This document shows, piece by piece, positions 57,148-64,000 of a stretch of DNA of 64,000 bases. This DNA is from Gimesia fumaroli (lineage in GTDB: Bacteria > Planctomycetota > Planctomycetia > Planctomycetales > Planctomycetaceae). The translations under genes and the position numbers were made by a program. Each line of letters opens with the position of its first letter. The first letter of the stretch is position 1. The stretch spans positions 1,707,501 to 1,771,500 of the forward strand of contig NZ_CP037452.1 of NCBI RefSeq assembly GCF_007754425.1. The letters are read 5' to 3'. Below the pieces are notes generated by a model, which saw only the letters and a list, made by a program, of their open reading frames with translations, did not search any database and was not told the DNA's origin.

Positions 57148-58335
57148 ATGAAAATTCACGAATATCAGGCCAAACAGTTGTTTCGCGAAGTCGGGATTCC
57201 CGTACCTGAGGGAATCATAGCGAAAACCGCCGATGAAGCGGTGGCCGCATTTGAGAAACTAGACCGTCCGTTGGTGGTTGTGAAATCCCAAATTCACGCC
57301 GGAGGCCGCGGAAAAGGTCGTTTCAAAGAACACCCCGATCAAGCGGGTGTTGTTCTGGCACGTTCTGCAGAGGAAGTTCGCGAGAACGCCGAACGGATGC
57401 TGGGTTCGACTCTGGTGACGATCCAGACAGGCGAAGAAGGAAAGCAGGTTAATACGCTGTTCATCGAACAGGGACTGGATATTGCCAAAGAGCTGTATCT
57501 GGGTTGTGTGATTGACCGCGAAGCAGGCGGCCCGGTGATGATTCTCTCTACTGAAGGGGGGATGGAAATCGAAGTTGTCGCCGAAGAAGCTCCGGAAAAA
57601 ATTCTGAGTGAGCCTTTTTCGATTCACACTGGCTTACTCGGCTTTCAAGCCCGTAAGTTGGCATTCAAACTGGGCATGGAAGGGAAAACCGTTCGCAGTG
57701 CCGAGAAGTTTTTCTGCCAGCTCAGTCGATTCTTTGTTGATAACGACTGCAGCATGACCGAGATCAATCCGCTAGTGATTACCGGCGAAGGTGACTTGGT
57801 TGCCTTGGATGCGAAAGTGACCTTTGATGACAACGCACTGTTCCGTCATAAACCGTTTGACGAACTGCGCGACCTGACCGAAGAAGACCCGGCCGAAGTC
57901 GCTGCGGCCAATGCCGGTTTAAGCTACGTTAAGCTGGATGGAAATATTGGCTGTCTGGTCAACGGTGCTGGCCTGGCAATGAGTACGATGGACCTGATCA
58001 AGCATCATGGCGGAGAGCCTGCCAACTTCCTGGACGTAGGTGGCGGAGCGAATGTCGATCAGGTAACCGAAGCGTTTCGGATTATTCTGGCGGACGAAAA
58101 TGTCAAAGCGGTCCTGGTGAATATCTTTGGCGGGATCATGAAGTGCGACACAATTGTGACTGCGTTACTGGAAGCCTACGAGAAGGTTGGGTTTACTGTG
58201 CCTCTGGTGGTTCGTCTGGAAGGTACGAATGTAGAAGTGGCCCGTAAGATGCTTTCTGAAAGTGGTCGGGATATTATTTCCGCGACCGATTTAACAGATG
58301 CTGCTCAGAAAGTCGTTGCCACTTTAAGTTCCTAG
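57148..58335 (+). CDS. sucC: Succinyl-CoA synthetase, ADP-forming beta subunit
   Basis: 395 residues, the family length. TCA-cycle enzyme converting succinyl-CoA to succinate with ATP formation, in complex with SucD. N-terminal ATP-grasp domain ([25 protein letters not shown] nucleotide site) and the C-terminal CoA-ligase-type domain with [21 protein letters not shown] lies upstream of the start. sucD follows 117 bp later, the standard sucCD pair. Confidence 0.97.
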   Translation: MKIHEYQAKQLFREVGIPVPEGIIAKTADEAVAAFEKLDRPLVVVKSQIHAGGRGKGRFKEHPDQAGVVLARSAEEVRENAERMLGSTLVTIQTGEEGKQVNTLFIEQGLDIAKELYLGCVIDREAGGPVMILSTEGGMEIEVVAEEAPEKILSEPFSIHTGLLGFQARKLAFKLGMEGKTVRSAEKFFCQLSRFFVDNDCSMTEINPLVITGEGDLVALDAKVTFDDNALFRHKPFDELRDLTEEDPAEVAAANAGLSYVKLDGNIGCLVNGAGLAMSTMDLIKHHGGEPANFLDVGGGANVDQVTEAFRIILADENVKAVLVNIFGGIMKCDTIVTALLEAYEKVGFTVPLVVRLEGTNVEVARKMLSESGRDIISATDLTDAAQKVVATLSS

Positions 58336-58452
58336 GACCAGACGGCGGCCTGCTGTGAACTCAGCGGGCCGCGATGATTTGACGTGGTTGTTTTGCAAAA
58401 AGCGATCTTAGCCATCTTTTAAAACACACATTTCCCGCAAGGGTGACAGATT

Positions 58453-59331
58453 ATGAGTATTTTAGTTACTGAAAAGACACGCGTCATTTGCCAGGGGATC
58501 ACCGGTAAGTCCGGTCTGTTTCACAGCCAGCAGTGCCGTGAATATGGGACGCCATTGTTGGGCGGCGTGACTCCCGGTAAAGGGGGAACCGAAGTCGACG
58601 GCTTTCCGGTATATAACACGGTTGAAGAAGCGGTCGAAAAAACCGGCGCGAATACAAGTCTGATTTTTGTGCCACCGCCATTCTGTGGTGAAGCAATCAT
58701 GGAAGCCGCGGACGCCGGTATTGAATTGATCATTGCCATCACCGAAGGAGTGCCTGTCACCGACATGGTGCGAGTGATGGAGTATCTCAAGGGTAAAAAG
58801 AGCCGCCTGATTGGCCCGAACTGTCCTGGAGTGATTACTCCCGGCATTGCGAAAATCGGCATTATGCCCGGCTATATTCATACGCCCGGTTCCGTAGGGC
58901 TGATCAGCAAGAGTGGAACGCTGACCTACGAAGCAGCCTGGCAGTTGGGTAATGTCGGTCTAGGCCAGACAACTGCTGTGGGCATTGGTGGTGATCCGAT
59001 TATCGGCACCACATTTATTGATCTTTTGGAACTGTTCGAGAACGATCCTGCGACGGAATCGATCATGCTGATTGGCGAAATCGGTGGAACGGCTGAAATT
59101 GAAGCAGCCGAATACATCAAGGAACATGTCACCAAACCGGTGGCCGGGTTCATTGCCGGTAAGACGGCACCTCCCGGAAAACGGATGGGACACGCGGGGG
59201 CGATCATCAGCGGGGGAAGTGGAACCGCCGATGAGAAAATTGCCGCTCTGGAAGCAGCCGGTGTTGTCGTGGCAGAAAGCCCCGCCGACATGGGGGCTGC
59301 GGTCAAGCGGGCGATTGAAGCTGCCGCTTAA
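58453..59331 (+). CDS. sucD: Succinyl-CoA synthetase alpha subunit
   Basis: 292 residues. CoA-binding Rossmann domain ([29 protein letters not shown]) and the phosphohistidine in [10 protein letters not shown] that carries the phosphate to the ADP site of SucC. AAGGGTG precedes the ATG. Lies after sucC and ends just before a strong terminator at 59365. Confidence 0.97.
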   Translation: MSILVTEKTRVICQGITGKSGLFHSQQCREYGTPLLGGVTPGKGGTEVDGFPVYNTVEEAVEKTGANTSLIFVPPPFCGEAIMEAADAGIELIIAITEGVPVTDMVRVMEYLKGKKSRLIGPNCPGVITPGIAKIGIMPGYIHTPGSVGLISKSGTLTYEAAWQLGNVGLGQTTAVGIGGDPIIGTTFIDLLELFENDPATESIMLIGEIGGTAEIEAAEYIKEHVTKPVAGFIAGKTAPPGKRMGHAGAIISGGSGTADEKIAALEAAGVVVAESPADMGAAVKRAIEAAA

Positions 59332-59364
59332 TTAAATCTGGTGGACTGAATGAGTCTCAAAGAG

Positions 59365-59399
59365 AAAAGGGCAACCGGTGAATCTGGTTGCCCTTTTTT
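59365..59399 (+). terminator. Intrinsic terminator of sucCD
   Basis: Stem AAAAGGGCAACC/GGTTGCCCTTTT with a loop of about nine bases and a T run, 33 bp after the sucD stop. Confidence 0.9.
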
Positions 59400-59425
59400 A
59401 TGTTTACGAATTTGGTCGTTAGCGA

Positions 59426-59893
59426 TTACTTTTCGTCGTCGGCACAAACCCAGTCACCCAGTGAGCTTTCGTAGCTGACCAGCTCTTCGGGCTTGAAGTA
59501 GATGGGGATCTCGCGAGCAGCGGCTTCGGGTCCGTCACTGCCGTGAACTAGATTCATCTGGCGGCTGACTCCATAGTCACCACGAATGGTTCCGGGGGCG
59601 GATTCGCGACCGTTGGTGGAACCCATCATGGATCGCACGACAGAGATGGCTTCCGGGCCTTCTGCGACAAGCGCGACGACGGGACCTGCGGTAATGAATT
59701 CTTCAAGCAGCGGGTAGAATGGTTTTTCCACATGTTCTGCATAATGTTCGGCTGCTAATTCTTTGGTGACCTGCAGCATTTTGAGCCCGACGATTTTCAA
59801 CCCTTTATTTTCAAAGCGGGATAAAAGGGTGCCCGCCAGACGTCGCTGCACCGCATCGGGTTTAATCAGGATCAATGTTTGTTCGAGTGCCAT
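59426..59893 (-). CDS. ndk: Nucleoside diphosphate kinase
   Basis: 155 residues, slightly longer than the usual 140-150. Transfers the terminal phosphate between NTPs and NDPs via the phosphohistidine in NLVHGSDG; RGDYGV and the N-terminal QTLILIKPDAV are the standard landmarks. Converges with sucD from the other strand and lies downstream of carA on the same strand, 200 bp away. Confidence 0.97.
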   Translation of the reverse strand: MALEQTLILIKPDAVQRRLAGTLLSRFENKGLKIVGLKMLQVTKELAAEHYAEHVEKPFYPLLEEFITAGPVVALVAEGPEAISVVRSMMGSTNGRESAPGTIRGDYGVSRQMNLVHGSDGPEAAAREIPIYFKPEELVSYESSLGDWVCADDEK

Positions 59894-60093
59894 GTGGAGT
59901 TCTTTCTATCGTATTAATTGTCTGTAAGGATTTGAGGGAATTAGTTCTGTCCCTGATCAGTCTAAATGCGTTTGTTCGGATGTCTGTGTTAACCCGCAGG
60001 CAGATTTTCTTTTACGGAAAATTCACGTCAGAGTGAATTGGAATGAAAATCGTCGCTTATTTCAAGCCTGAACTGCTTGCCTGGGTAAGGCAT

Positions 60094-61272
60094 TCAGGAT
60101 GAAACTTGTGCCTGTTTAATGCTCTCAAAGAACTGTTGAAACAGGTAATGGCTGTCATGCGGGCCCGCTGACGCTTCGGGGTGATATTGTACGCTGAACG
60201 CGGGATAAGTTTTATGCCTCAAGCCTGCGACCGTATTGTCGTTCATGTTAATGTGAGTGACTTCGACCTCGTCAGGCATAGAATCAGGATCGATGGCAAA
60301 CCCATGGTTCTGTGAGGTGATTTCAACCTGTCCGGTGTCTTGATTGACAACAGGCTGATTGGCACCGCGATGTCCGAATTTGAGTTTGAATGTTTTGCAG
60401 CCGCAGGCCAGACCGAGTAACTGATGTCCCAGGCAGATTCCGAAGATAGGAACTTTTCCCAAAAGGCCACGAATGGTTTCGATGGCGTAGGTCAATGGTT
60501 CCGGATCGCCGGGGCCGTTTGACAGGAAGACGCCATCCGGATTCAAGTCCAAGACATCCTGTGCGGTACAGTTGCCGGGAAGGATCGTGACTTTGCATCC
60601 CAGTTGTTTGAGGTGTCGGGCGATATTCCATTTCATACCGTAATCAATGGCCACAATGTGATAGTCACAGCCGGTATTGCCTTCATTCTCCTTCAGGGTG
60701 TCGATGGTGTTTCCGGCGAATGAGTGCGTGGAACTACTTTGTGCGAGTTCGGACAGGCCTTCTTCCCATTCGCACGCCGATTGGGGAATGACCTGACTGA
60801 CCAGGTCTTGCCCGACCAGTTGCGGGCTGCTTTGTGCTTTTTTCACCAGGGATTCATCGTCAAGATCGACAGTCGAGAGAACTCCAGTCATGGCGCCAAC
60901 AGTGCGGATTTTCCGGACCAGTGCGCGGGTATCGATGCCTTGCAGGCCGATCACGCCAGCTGCTTTGAGATATTCATCCAGAGTTTGTGTCGCGCGATAA
61001 TTGCTGGGGATTTCACAAAGCTCACGGATGATGAAGCCTTGTAAAGCGATTCCCGACGATTCGACGTCTTCCGGTACGATTCCGTAGTTGCCGATTTGCG
61101 GATAGGTCATGGTGACGATTTGACCGCAGTAAGAGGGGTCAGTCAGGATTTCCTGGTATCCGGTCATGCTCGTGTTGAACACAACTTCACCGTGGACTTC
61201 TCCATCCGCACCAAAAGCCGTCCCTGTGAACACACTACCATCGGCAAGGGCTAACTTCGCTGTTTTCTGCAT
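60094..61272 (-). CDS. carA: Carbamoyl-phosphate synthase small subunit
   Basis: Glutaminase subunit of carbamoyl-phosphate synthase, feeding ammonia for arginine and pyrimidine synthesis. 392 residues: an N-terminal domain opening LALADGSVFTGTAFGA and a class I glutamine amidotransferase with the nucleophilic Cys in GICLGHQLLG and the His/Glu pair in HPEASAGPHD. carB is not adjacent. No clear ribosome site precedes the ATG. Confidence 0.96.
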   Translation of the reverse strand: MQKTAKLALADGSVFTGTAFGADGEVHGEVVFNTSMTGYQEILTDPSYCGQIVTMTYPQIGNYGIVPEDVESSGIALQGFIIRELCEIPSNYRATQTLDEYLKAAGVIGLQGIDTRALVRKIRTVGAMTGVLSTVDLDDESLVKKAQSSPQLVGQDLVSQVIPQSACEWEEGLSELAQSSSTHSFAGNTIDTLKENEGNTGCDYHIVAIDYGMKWNIARHLKQLGCKVTILPGNCTAQDVLDLNPDGVFLSNGPGDPEPLTYAIETIRGLLGKVPIFGICLGHQLLGLACGCKTFKLKFGHRGANQPVVNQDTGQVEITSQNHGFAIDPDSMPDEVEVTHINMNDNTVAGLRHKTYPAFSVQYHPEASAGPHDSHYLFQQFFESIKQAQVSS

Positions 61273-61343
61273 TATCTACACTGATCTCAGGACATGGGAA
61301 TAAATTTGGTTAAATCTGATATGTTCTATCAAAGATCGGCGCA

Positions 61344-61380
61344 AATAAAAAGAGACCGGCAGTAGTCCGCCGGCCTCTTC
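61344..61380 (-). terminator. Terminator after the ArsR-type regulator gene
   Basis: On the minus strand GAGGCCGGC/GCCGGTCTC (one G-T pair) closes a short loop and is followed by TTTTTATTT. It lies 36 bp after the regulator stop and separates it from carA. Confidence 0.85.
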
Positions 61381-61415
61381 GATAGGATTTTTCTGAGTTT
61401 GATCCCCTGGGGAGA

Positions 61416-61811
61416 TTAGCTCACATCTTGTGTCAGTACAAAATTGTCAATGCGGATGATATTCTCATCGGGATCGTTAAAACTATTGAACAATTCTGCC
61501 ATGATCGAGTGAAAATGTTCACGGCAAATCGAGTAGAAATTGTGTTTTCCGTCACGACGTGCTTCAATCAGACCGGCATCTCGCAGTAATGCCAAGTGGT
61601 GGCTGACAGCGGGTTGACTCTGATTCAGCCTTTCGCATAAAGCAGTTACGAATAATTCTTCTTCCTGGGCCAGGTAGAGCATAATTCGAAGTCGTGTCTC
61701 GTCAGACAGCAACTTAAATACTTTAACTAAGTTCTTTTCAAGATGATCTGGCAGCGTTGGGAATCGCTGAGTCGATCGCTCTTGGGGCGGATCCACAAGA
61801 TTTGTGGCCAT
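61416..61811 (-). CDS. ArsR/SmtB family transcriptional regulator
   Basis: About 131 residues from the ATG at 61811 (AAGGAAC upstream); an earlier in-frame ATG at 61838 gives nine more residues. A winged helix-turn-helix is clear: LSDETRLRIMLYLAQEEELFVTALCERLNQSQPAVSHHLALLRDAGLIEARRDGKHNFYSI, reduced here to its landmarks SDETRLRI and SQPAVSHHLALLRDAGL. No CxC metal motif of ArsR or CadC is present, so the signal is unknown. It is divergent from the SDR gene, with a 13-base dyad at 61953 between them. Confidence 0.88.
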   Translation of the reverse strand: MATNLVDPPQERSTQRFPTLPDHLEKNLVKVFKLLSDETRLRIMLYLAQEEELFVTALCERLNQSQPAVSHHLALLRDAGLIEARRDGKHNFYSICREHFHSIMAELFNSFNDPDENIIRIDNFVLTQDVS

Positions 61812-62259
61812 ATTACTAGGTTCCTTTTTTAAATTCATGCAAAAAAGCTCTTTTTAAACCGTCGCATATATTCAGCGAGCGGCTTGTGGGGCATAATTAA
61901 GTACGTTCCGCACACGATATCCGTGGGGGGAAGGAGTTACAAAAAACAAGCAGCCAACCGTTGGCCGTACCAACCTTTTACTACATTGTGGCCCAAAATC
62001 GCCTGTAATACTTGGCGCGCAGATCTAAGCTGAAGTACCTACTCAACTACTTGTATTGTTTGCCAGACAGGCGAAAGATGTGAGGTTGGGGAGACGCTTC
62101 ACTTTCTAAAAACAAAACAAAGAACGCTCCCTCAATTCGTTGGCAATTATGGTAGTGCTCTGCCCACTCGTCAACTAGTATTTATCCAGTTTATCTAATT
62201 ATTCAGAAAATAGCTTGTGGATCGTTTTCTTAAGTCTCTTTTAATATTGGAGTTATGTA
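61812..62259. other. Divergent intergenic region between the ArsR-type gene and the SDR gene
   Basis: About 450 bases without a gene. A dyad GCCAAC-C-GTTGGC at 61953-61965 is a candidate operator for the ArsR-like regulator. No RNA gene recognised. Confidence 0.4.
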
Positions 62260-63030
62260 GTGTCTGTATCTTCGTTCTGTGATCTTTCCGGCATGAAGGC
62301 TTTAGTGACCGGTTCTTCTACCGGAATTGGCAAAGCGATTGCTTTGGAGCTGGCCGACGCGGGCGCTGATGTTTTGATTCATTATCGGAATTCCAAAGAC
62401 GCAGCGCAGGAAGTGGTGGAACAAATTCAGCAGCGCGGCAGAAAGTCGGCCGCCCTTTCTGCAGATCTGGCGCATCGAGAAAACTATTCTGCGTTCATCG
62501 ATCAGGCGTTTGGAGAATGGGGGGCATTGGATCTGTGGATTAACAATGCGGGCGTTGATTTATTAACAGGTGCCGAGTCGAAGCTGGACTACGATCATAA
62601 GTTGGAAAAACTGTTCGAGGTTGATGTGCGGGGAACGGTGCTGTTGTCACGCGAAGTCGGTTTACGGATGCAGCAACAGGGGACTGGCTGCCTTTTGAAT
62701 ATCGGTTGGGATCAATCGGATCGGGGGATGGAAGGGGATAGCGGCGAATTGTTTGCGGCGAGCAAGAATGCGATTATGGGCTTCAGCCGTTCGCTGGCGG
62801 TTTCGCTGGCGCCGGACGTGCGCGTGAATTGCATTGCCCCCGGCTGGATTCAGACCGCCTGGGGGGAGACGGCCAGCGAGGTCTGGCAGGAACGGGTCAG
62901 GCAGGAAACCCCCATGAAATGCTGGGGGAAACCCGAAGACATCGCCAAGATGGCGCGTTTTCTCTGCAGCCGTGAAGCCGCTTATATTACCGGGCAGGTG
63001 ATCAACGTGAATGGCGGCGCGGTGCGCTAA
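62260..63030 (+). CDS. Short-chain dehydrogenase/reductase-like protein, catalytic Tyr replaced
   Basis: 256 residues from a GTG at 62260, with GGAG about eight bases before it. The Rossmann motif TGSSTGIG and the NNAG block are intact, and the protein has the classical SDR length and RVNCIAPGWI segment. The catalytic YxxxK reads FAASK, phenylalanine instead of tyrosine (codon TTT), and the usual NISS serine region reads NIGWDQ. Redox catalysis by the normal mechanism is therefore unlikely. Probably a regulatory or NAD-binding relic. Divergent from an ArsR-type regulator. Confidence 0.85.
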   Translation: MSVSSFCDLSGMKALVTGSSTGIGKAIALELADAGADVLIHYRNSKDAAQEVVEQIQQRGRKSAALSADLAHRENYSAFIDQAFGEWGALDLWINNAGVDLLTGAESKLDYDHKLEKLFEVDVRGTVLLSREVGLRMQQQGTGCLLNIGWDQSDRGMEGDSGELFAASKNAIMGFSRSLAVSLAPDVRVNCIAPGWIQTAWGETASEVWQERVRQETPMKCWGKPEDIAKMARFLCSREAAYITGQVINVNGGAVR

Positions 63031-63032
63031 GC

Positions 63033-64000
63033 TTACCGGTTGGCATCAGTCGGACTCTTTTTTTGTTTGGGTTCGGGCAACAGGTAGGCGATCAGGTCAC
63101 GGAATTCCTGTAGCGTCATCCGATCAATCAGACCGTTGGGCATGATCGACGTTTTGGACGGAATCATTTCTTCAATGTCACTGATTTTAAATGAGATGAT
63201 TTTGCCGTTCGAGTCATAGATCGAACGTTCTTTGTTATTGTGTTTATGGTAAATGCCGGACGCGGTCTTGCCATCGATGGTCACGATTGTCAGCGGTAGA
63301 AAGCCGGGATCAATGTCCTTGCTGGGATTGATGATGGCTTCCACCAGTTGTTCGCGGTTGAGCGCGATCCGGCCGTTAGTGCGAAGTAAACCGGGGCCGA
63401 CCTGCTGGCCTCTGCCGTCAATCTGGTGGCAGCGAAAACAGCCGGGACCTTGCGGATGGAAGAAGAGCCGCTGGCCTGCCAGGGGATCGGCGGGGCCTGC
63501 TAACGCGTGCATCCACTCGGATAATTGATCCTTTGACGGCTTTTTCTGAGTGACCTGTTGCGTCAAAACTCTCTCAATGAGCGCCGCTTTCTCAACCTTT
63601 GCGGTCGCCATTTGTTTTAGTCTGCTCTGTTGCGATTCTTTCAGAGAAGCTCCGGTTAATGTGCGTAGCGCTTCTCTGTTGACGGTTGCGTTTTTGTCTT
63701 GTGCCAGTTGTATGAGAGGAGCGATATTTTCCAGCCGAGAAGAATCAAGGTTGATGACGGCTTCTGCGCGTAGATTGGGATCGGCGTTTGCATTCAAGGC
63801 CAGTTGCAGCAGTTTCTCGCGAACCGATTTGGTTTTGAGTTCACGTAAGGTACGAACGGCTTCCGTCTGGAGTCCGGGATCAGTTGACTTTAAAAGTTCG
63901 GTCAGTTTGTTTTCGTTCAAGGCTGGATGTTTCGCGGGGAGAAACAACAGAATCTGTCTCAGTACTTCCAGTGATGTCTCAGGCAGATCGAGTAAACGAG
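63033..64000 (-). CDS. PVC-type haem-binding protein, C-terminal part (partial)
   Basis: The frame is open from the right window edge, so only the C-terminal 322 or so residues are seen. HEAT-like helical repeats (REKLLQLALNANADPNLRAEAVINL) are followed by the haem-binding stretch GQRLFFHPQGPGCFRCHQIDG with CxxCH, and then a C-terminal domain with LTIVTIDGKTASGIY. This is the Pirellula/Verrucomicrobium-type haem-binding domain, usually joined to a propeller domain farther upstream. Probably periplasmic and involved in sugar oxidation; substrate unknown. It ends two bases after the SDR gene, convergent. Confidence 0.88.
   Translation of the reverse strand, partial: RLLDLPETSLEVLRQILLFLPAKHPALNENKLTELLKSTDPGLQTEAVRTLRELKTKSVREKLLQLALNANADPNLRAEAVINLDSSRLENIAPLIQLAQDKNATVNREALRTLTGASLKESQQSRLKQMATAKVEKAALIERVLTQQVTQKKPSKDQLSEWMHALAGPADPLAGQRLFFHPQGPGCFRCHQIDGRGQQVGPGLLRTNGRIALNREQLVEAIINPSKDIDPGFLPLTIVTIDGKTASGIYHKHNNKERSIYDSNGKIISFKISDIEEMIPSKTSIMPNGLIDRMTLQEFRDLIAYLLPEPKQKKSPTDANR

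Noticed and set aside
1-64000. CRISPR arrays, prophage, integrase or toxin-antitoxin systems
   Set aside because: None seen on either strand by repeat or motif; only the RAYT unit is mobile.

Overview
The window looks like ordinary chromosome from a planctomycete, most likely Planctomycetaceae of the Gimesia/Planctomyces maris type. The support is a DUF1559 prepilin-like protein with its small lipoprotein partner, several PQQ/BamB-like beta-propellers (one of about 1570 residues), a Pirellula/Verrucomicrobium-type CxxCH haem-binding protein, a BON-domain protein, a secreted SGNH-like protein, roughly 50% G+C, and scattered short operons. The genus is inferred from protein style; no 16S gene is present. 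I saw no prophage, CRISPR array, tRNA or rRNA.

Layout. 1-2853 (minus): dxs (cut by the window edge) and a polyprenyl synthase overlapping by one base, then an M20 peptidase. 3100-10300 (plus): SGNH-like protein, glutamate dehydrogenase, a cyclic-nucleotide-binding-fold protein, proA, fliM, rpmI-rplT. 10400-20250: lipoprotein, zinc-ribbon protein, BamB-like propeller, FHA-GAF-sigma54 regulator, an acidic orphan protein preceded by a possible structured RNA leader, the DUF1559/lipoprotein pair, an alpha/beta hydrolase and a BON protein. 20300-24560 (minus): greA and a three-gene sugar-type operon (cupin, TIM barrel, Gfo/Idh dehydrogenase). 25070-27314: argC-argJ. 27430-33318 (minus): double-YHS protein, a cysteine-rich metallothionein-like secreted protein, the giant propeller. 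33968-38560 (plus): rplY, pth, rpsF, ssb, rplI, dnaB, without rpsR. 38596-43775 (minus): histidine kinase, receiver-PAS-GGDEF-EAL protein and HDOD protein. 44397-47411 (minus): putA. 47925-51947 (plus): a three-subunit molybdenum hydroxylase followed by a MoaD-like protein. 52043-64000: HEAT protein, receiver protein, purA, a RAYT transposase flanked by 31-bp inverted hairpin repeats, fucU/rbsD-like gene, sucC-sucD, ndk, carA, ArsR regulator, an SDR lacking its catalytic tyrosine, and a truncated haem-binding protein.

Many genes concern the glutamate family and nitrogen: gdh, proA, putA, argC, argJ and carA. They are in separate transcription units, so this is proximity and not one operon.

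The observations I consider most worth a second look are the RAYT unit with paired hairpin repeats (55530-56396), the structured leader at 15285-15456, the molybdenum hydroxylase operon with its own MoaD-like carrier, the kinase/c-di-GMP/HDOD operon, the cysteine-rich/YHS pair, and perfect intergenic palindromes at 47546-47563 and 33743-33762. I did not find a clear large undescribed system; these are the best candidates for novelty.
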